A DNA stretch of 64,000 nt, taken from assembly GCA_016795155.1 (NCBI GenBank), contig JAEUIE010000008.1:1-64000 (forward strand). The letters are read 5' to 3'. Position 1 is the first letter of the stretch, and every line of letters begins with the position of its first letter. The notes below the pieces were generated by a model that was not told the DNA's origin, made no database searches, and saw nothing but the letters and a program-made list of their open reading frames with translations. Below are positions 61,056 through 64,000 of this stretch, in pieces. The translations under genes and the position numbers were made by a program. Source of the DNA: Planctomycetia bacterium. GTDB lineage: Bacteria; Planctomycetota; Planctomycetia; Gemmatales; HRBIN36.

Positions 61056-64000
61056 ATGTCACTGGTCAGAGAACCAAATGCCGAGCCTATTCCAGGGTAT
61101 CGACTCATCGAGCCGCTGGGGAGTGGCGGCTTTGGCGAAGTGTGGAAATGCGACGTCCCAGGCGGCATCTACAAAGCCATCAAATTTGTCTTCGGCAACC
61201 TGCAAGGCTCAGAGAACGAAGCTGTCCGTGCCGAGCAGGAACTCGCTGCTCTCGAACGTGTCAAGAACATCAGGCATCCGTTTCTGGTCAATGTAGAACG
61301 CGTTGAACAGATTGAAGGCGAACTCGTCATCGTCATGGAGTTGGCCGACAAGGACCTTCGCGATCTGCTCAACGAATATCGCGCCAATGGCCAGGTGGGC
61401 ATCCCCCGTTCGGAACTACTCTCCTACCTGCGTGATGCTGCCGAAGCACTCGACCTGATCCACAACCAATACAACCTTCAGCATCTCGATATCAAGCCGA
61501 GCAATCTCTTCCTGGTCAGCAATCGAGTGAAAGTCGCAGACTTCGGACTGGTTAAAGCCCTCGAAGGGCGAGGCAACACCACTAACAGCGGTTTGCTCGG
61601 CGGCATCACACCGGCCTATGCATCACCTGAAACATTCCAGGGCGACCTCAGCAAGCACAGCGATCAGTATTCTCTGGCCATTGTGTTTCAGGAACTGCTG
61701 ACAGGCAGTCTGCCTTTCACCGGCAAAAGCGCTCGCCAGCTTATGCAGCAGCACTGCATGCAGGAGCCTGATCTGAAGCCTTTGCCACCCAGCGACCGGG
61801 CCGTGGTGGCCCGGGCACTTTCGAAAGATCCGCAACAGCGGTTTCCCAGTTGCCTTGATTTCATCGGAGCACTCGTTAGAGCTACTCCCGGCGCCCGCAC
61901 CTGGGCTACGATGGAAGATCTGTTCATCGAGGCAAACGATGAAGAACAGCCTTCAGGCAAATCGCAACTTGCGAAAGCCATCCGGGCTACCCCCGGCGCA
62001 AGGCCCTCGCGACCCGGCCCGCTCCGCCCCACCTATTTAATTGGCTTGGGCGATTACGGCCGAGAAGCTCTGCAGGCTGTTCGCTACCGGATTATTGACA
62101 GGTTTGGTGGGCTCGATCGTGTGCCCTGCTGGAAATACATCTACATCGATTCTGACCCGAAGTCGGTCAACGATGCTTTGACCGGTCCGCCTGAACAATC
62201 CTTCCAGCCTCAAGAAATTTATCACGCGCCACTCAGCGGCGTGGCAGGCTATCGTAAACATCGGCAATCACTCGAACTCATCTCCGAATGGCTGCCTCCC
62301 GAACGCCTTTACAGCATCCCCCGTTCACTCGCCGTTTCCGGGGTTCGTACGCTCGGTCGACTGGCTCTCACTGAGAATCATCTACGCATCGCATCGAAAC
62401 TGAAACGTGATATCCAGGCTCTTCTTGACGTGGATGGCCTGGAACAGACCGCCACTATGACCGGTCTGGAACCAGGCATTGAAACGCCCCAGATTCTGAT
62501 CTTCGCTGCCACAGGCGGAGGTACCGGTAGTGGCATGCTCGTCGACATCGCTTACACCTGTCGTCGCCTGCTTCAGGAACAGGGTATTGGTGAGCAGGAT
62601 ATTTTTGCTTACCTGTTTTGCGGTGCACCGAGCGATCTTTCCACCCCACCCAGCGAAAAAGCCAACACCTACGCAGCACTGGCCGAAATCCATCACTATA
62701 GCCACCCCGATACTTTATTTACCGCCAAGTATCGCCCCGGCATGCAGCTCATGGAAGATTCTGGTGCGCCGTTCCAGAGTGTCTATCTCACTCGAGTGGG
62801 CCGTCGCAGCCCCGGCACGGTTCGCGAAGTCGCGTCCCGCATGGCCAGTTATGTCTTCAACGATCTGGCTACACCCCTGGGACGCATGCTCACTCCGTCC
62901 CGAGTTCAACAGTATGCCAAAATTGGCACCGTCTTCCGCAGTTTCGGTACCTACAACGTCTGGTATCCTCGCGGTTTGATGTTGCGTATCGCCTCCCGCC
63001 AGGCGGTGCAACGGCTCATCCGTCTCTGGCTTCGCGACGATGCTACGCAGCGACATGCCGAAGTGGAACGGGAATGCACAGCACTTCTAAACGAAAATAA
63101 CTGGCAGCCTGAAGCCATGGCCCTGCGTGTGGAACAGGTTGCCATGGAAGAAGCGGGTGGAGAGGGCACGCCAGCCCAGCTCATCGAAAGTTTTTTGGCA
63201 CAACTGGCCCAGCAGGCTGAAAGCGGTTTTGCCCGCAACGAACCTAACACCTGGTGCCGCGATGCCCTTCAGCGTATGCGCGAATGGGCAGGTGGTGCGG
63301 GAACCTCCGGTCCCGGCAGCGATTGGCAACGCAGCAAACTCGACCGACTCTATCTCGATAGCGCTGAAAAGGTAGCAGGTGAATATGCTGCCATCCTCAA
63401 TCGCCCGGCACGTAGGCTCTTTAACACCCCGGGCGACCGCATGGCAATCGCCCATGCTGCTTACGAAAAACTCGGCTTGCAACTCAATGCAATTGTTGAG
63501 AAGTATCAATTGGAAGTAGAGCAACAGCGACATGTCTCGGCACAGAGCCACCAGAAAGTCAGCCAGGCTCTGGAAGATACCCTCGCCGGCGTGAGGAGCT
63601 TCAGCTTCTTCCCTGCCAAGCGCATGCAAAGGCTGTTGCAGCAGTTCCTCGATGCCGTCGTTCACTTCACGCGCGACAGGCTCAAGGAATATACCCTGCG
63701 GGCCATCGAACTGATCTATCGCACCTTGGCGGCACGTATCAGCGAACTGCAGCGCGATCTGAAATTCTGCGGCCAGCGACTCAAGACTCTTGAACAGTCG
63801 CTCATCACCGCTGCCTCGGAACAAGATCTTACCAGCGCCAGCATGGATACTTTCGGTGGAAAATCGAACGACATCTCCTCCTCGCAGATGTCGAGCAGCC
63901 AGATTCTCCGCGATGCCGCCATGGTGCTTGCTTCCCGCATCGTGCTTCCCGAAGGGCAGACCGATCTGGAACAGGCAGCTACCCGCTTCCTTGCCTCAGT
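61056..64000 (+). CDS. Ser/Thr protein kinase fused to a tubulin/FtsZ-like GTPase domain (3' end beyond window)
   Basis: At least 981 residues, still open at the window end. Residues ~15-275 form a complete protein kinase: LGSGGFGEVWKC (P-loop), Lys43 in YKAIKFVF, HLDIKPSN with catalytic Asp145 (Leu replaces the usual Arg before it), DFG at 162-164 and SPETFQGD. After a disordered linker rich in Pro/Arg (~290-325) begins a tubulin-like domain: PTYLIGLGDYGREALQAVRYR and, at 487-493, GGGTGSG, the tubulin/FtsZ nucleotide-binding signature, in FAATGGGTGSGMLVDIAYTC. It matches the tubulin-like family Tubulin_2 in style. Beyond ~760 the protein is helical, with a coiled coil. No membrane segment is seen, so it is probably cytosolic. 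The ATG at 61056 has only a weak ribosome-binding site (AGGG, ~13 bases). Confidence 0.88.
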   Translation, partial: MSLVREPNAEPIPGYRLIEPLGSGGFGEVWKCDVPGGIYKAIKFVFGNLQGSENEAVRAEQELAALERVKNIRHPFLVNVERVEQIEGELVIVMELADKDLRDLLNEYRANGQVGIPRSELLSYLRDAAEALDLIHNQYNLQHLDIKPSNLFLVSNRVKVADFGLVKALEGRGNTTNSGLLGGITPAYASPETFQGDLSKHSDQYSLAIVFQELLTGSLPFTGKSARQLMQQHCMQEPDLKPLPPSDRAVVARALSKDPQQRFPSCLDFIGALVRATPGARTWATMEDLFIEANDEEQPSGKSQLAKAIRATPGARPSRPGPLRPTYLIGLGDYGREALQAVRYRIIDRFGGLDRVPCWKYIYIDSDPKSVNDALTGPPEQSFQPQEIYHAPLSGVAGYRKHRQSLELISEWLPPERLYSIPRSLAVSGVRTLGRLALTENHLRIASKLKRDIQALLDVDGLEQTATMTGLEPGIETPQILIFAATGGGTGSGMLVDIAYTCRRLLQEQGIGEQDIFAYLFCGAPSDLSTPPSEKANTYAALAEIHHYSHPDTLFTAKYRPGMQLMEDSGAPFQSVYLTRVGRRSPGTVREVASRMASYVFNDLATPLGRMLTPSRVQQYAKIGTVFRSFGTYNVWYPRGLMLRIASRQAVQRLIRLWLRDDATQRHAEVERECTALLNENNWQPEAMALRVEQVAMEEAGGEGTPAQLIESFLAQLAQQAESGFARNEPNTWCRDALQRMREWAGGAGTSGPGSDWQRSKLDRLYLDSAEKVAGEYAAILNRPARRLFNTPGDRMAIAHAAYEKLGLQLNAIVEKYQLEVEQQRHVSAQSHQKVSQALEDTLAGVRSFSFFPAKRMQRLLQQFLDAVVHFTRDRLKEYTLRAIELIYRTLAARISELQRDLKFCGQRLKTLEQSLITAASEQDLTSASMDTFGGKSNDISSSQMSSSQILRDAAMVLASRIVLPEGQTDLEQAATRFLAS

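Overview
The window looks like chromosomal DNA of a planctomycete, most likely a Gemmataceae-like lineage. The signs are an ECF sigma factor followed by a TPR-bearing Ser/Thr kinase, a surface protein with the LEDRTVPS N-terminal signature, a DUF4058 protein, a BBP7-like outer-membrane barrel, a DUF6807 protein, PQQ-like propellers, a redoxin/cytochrome c fusion, a BlaI/M56 pair and a kinase-tubulin fusion. I recognise no rRNA, CRISPR array or intact insertion sequence. One tRNA (Gln, anticodon TTG) is present.

Layout. 0-5 kb: the 3' end of a DDE transposase, an unknown gene, ygiQ and DUF4058. 5-19.5 kb: mostly core genes (DAHP synthase, a pseudo-caspase/S41 protease fusion, a redoxin/cytochrome protein, trxB, an enlarged tex, a coiled-coil protein, a Kef-type antiporter, a sugar isomerase-like protein). 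19.6-26.5 kb: tRNA-Gln, then a visibly GC-richer block on the minus strand holding the ECF sigma factor, a kinase, a beta-helix surface protein and a 5'-truncated Calx-beta/propeller remnant. 26.7-34.5 kb: a Flp pilin too short for ordinary ORF calling, a divergent membrane pyrophosphatase, a membrane protein with its regulator, and nuoM-nuoN. 34.5-51 kb: pyruvate kinase, exported hydrolases and propellers, DedA, an ACT protein, a histone-deacetylase-like protein, an MFS transporter, an outer-membrane protein, an M28 peptidase and a Uma2 nuclease. 51-64 kb: a LarA homologue, an AT-rich TcmP/DUF5131 cassette, a BlaI/M56 signalling pair, dnaK, pheA, and a Ser/Thr kinase fused to a tubulin/FtsZ-like GTPase that runs off the end.

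Genes that work together: DAHP synthase (4.9 kb) and PheA (59.7 kb) belong to aromatic amino-acid synthesis. NuoM/NuoN and the pyrophosphatase are ion-pumping membrane machines. The ECF-kinase-surface protein block looks like one signalling-to-envelope unit. BlaI-M56 is a protease-relieved repressor circuit. TcmP-DUF5131 is a known but functionally uncharacterised pair.

The most unusual layer is the repeats. At least three families of palindromic, REP/REPIN-like elements are scattered through the window. One is a ~98-nt double hairpin in four copies, whose stems differ between copies yet stay paired. Elements of these kinds also sit inside coding sequence: in the N-terminus of a PQQ propeller protein, in a protein-kinase domain and in a TPR lipoprotein. 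All functions are read from sequence patterns; no database search was possible.
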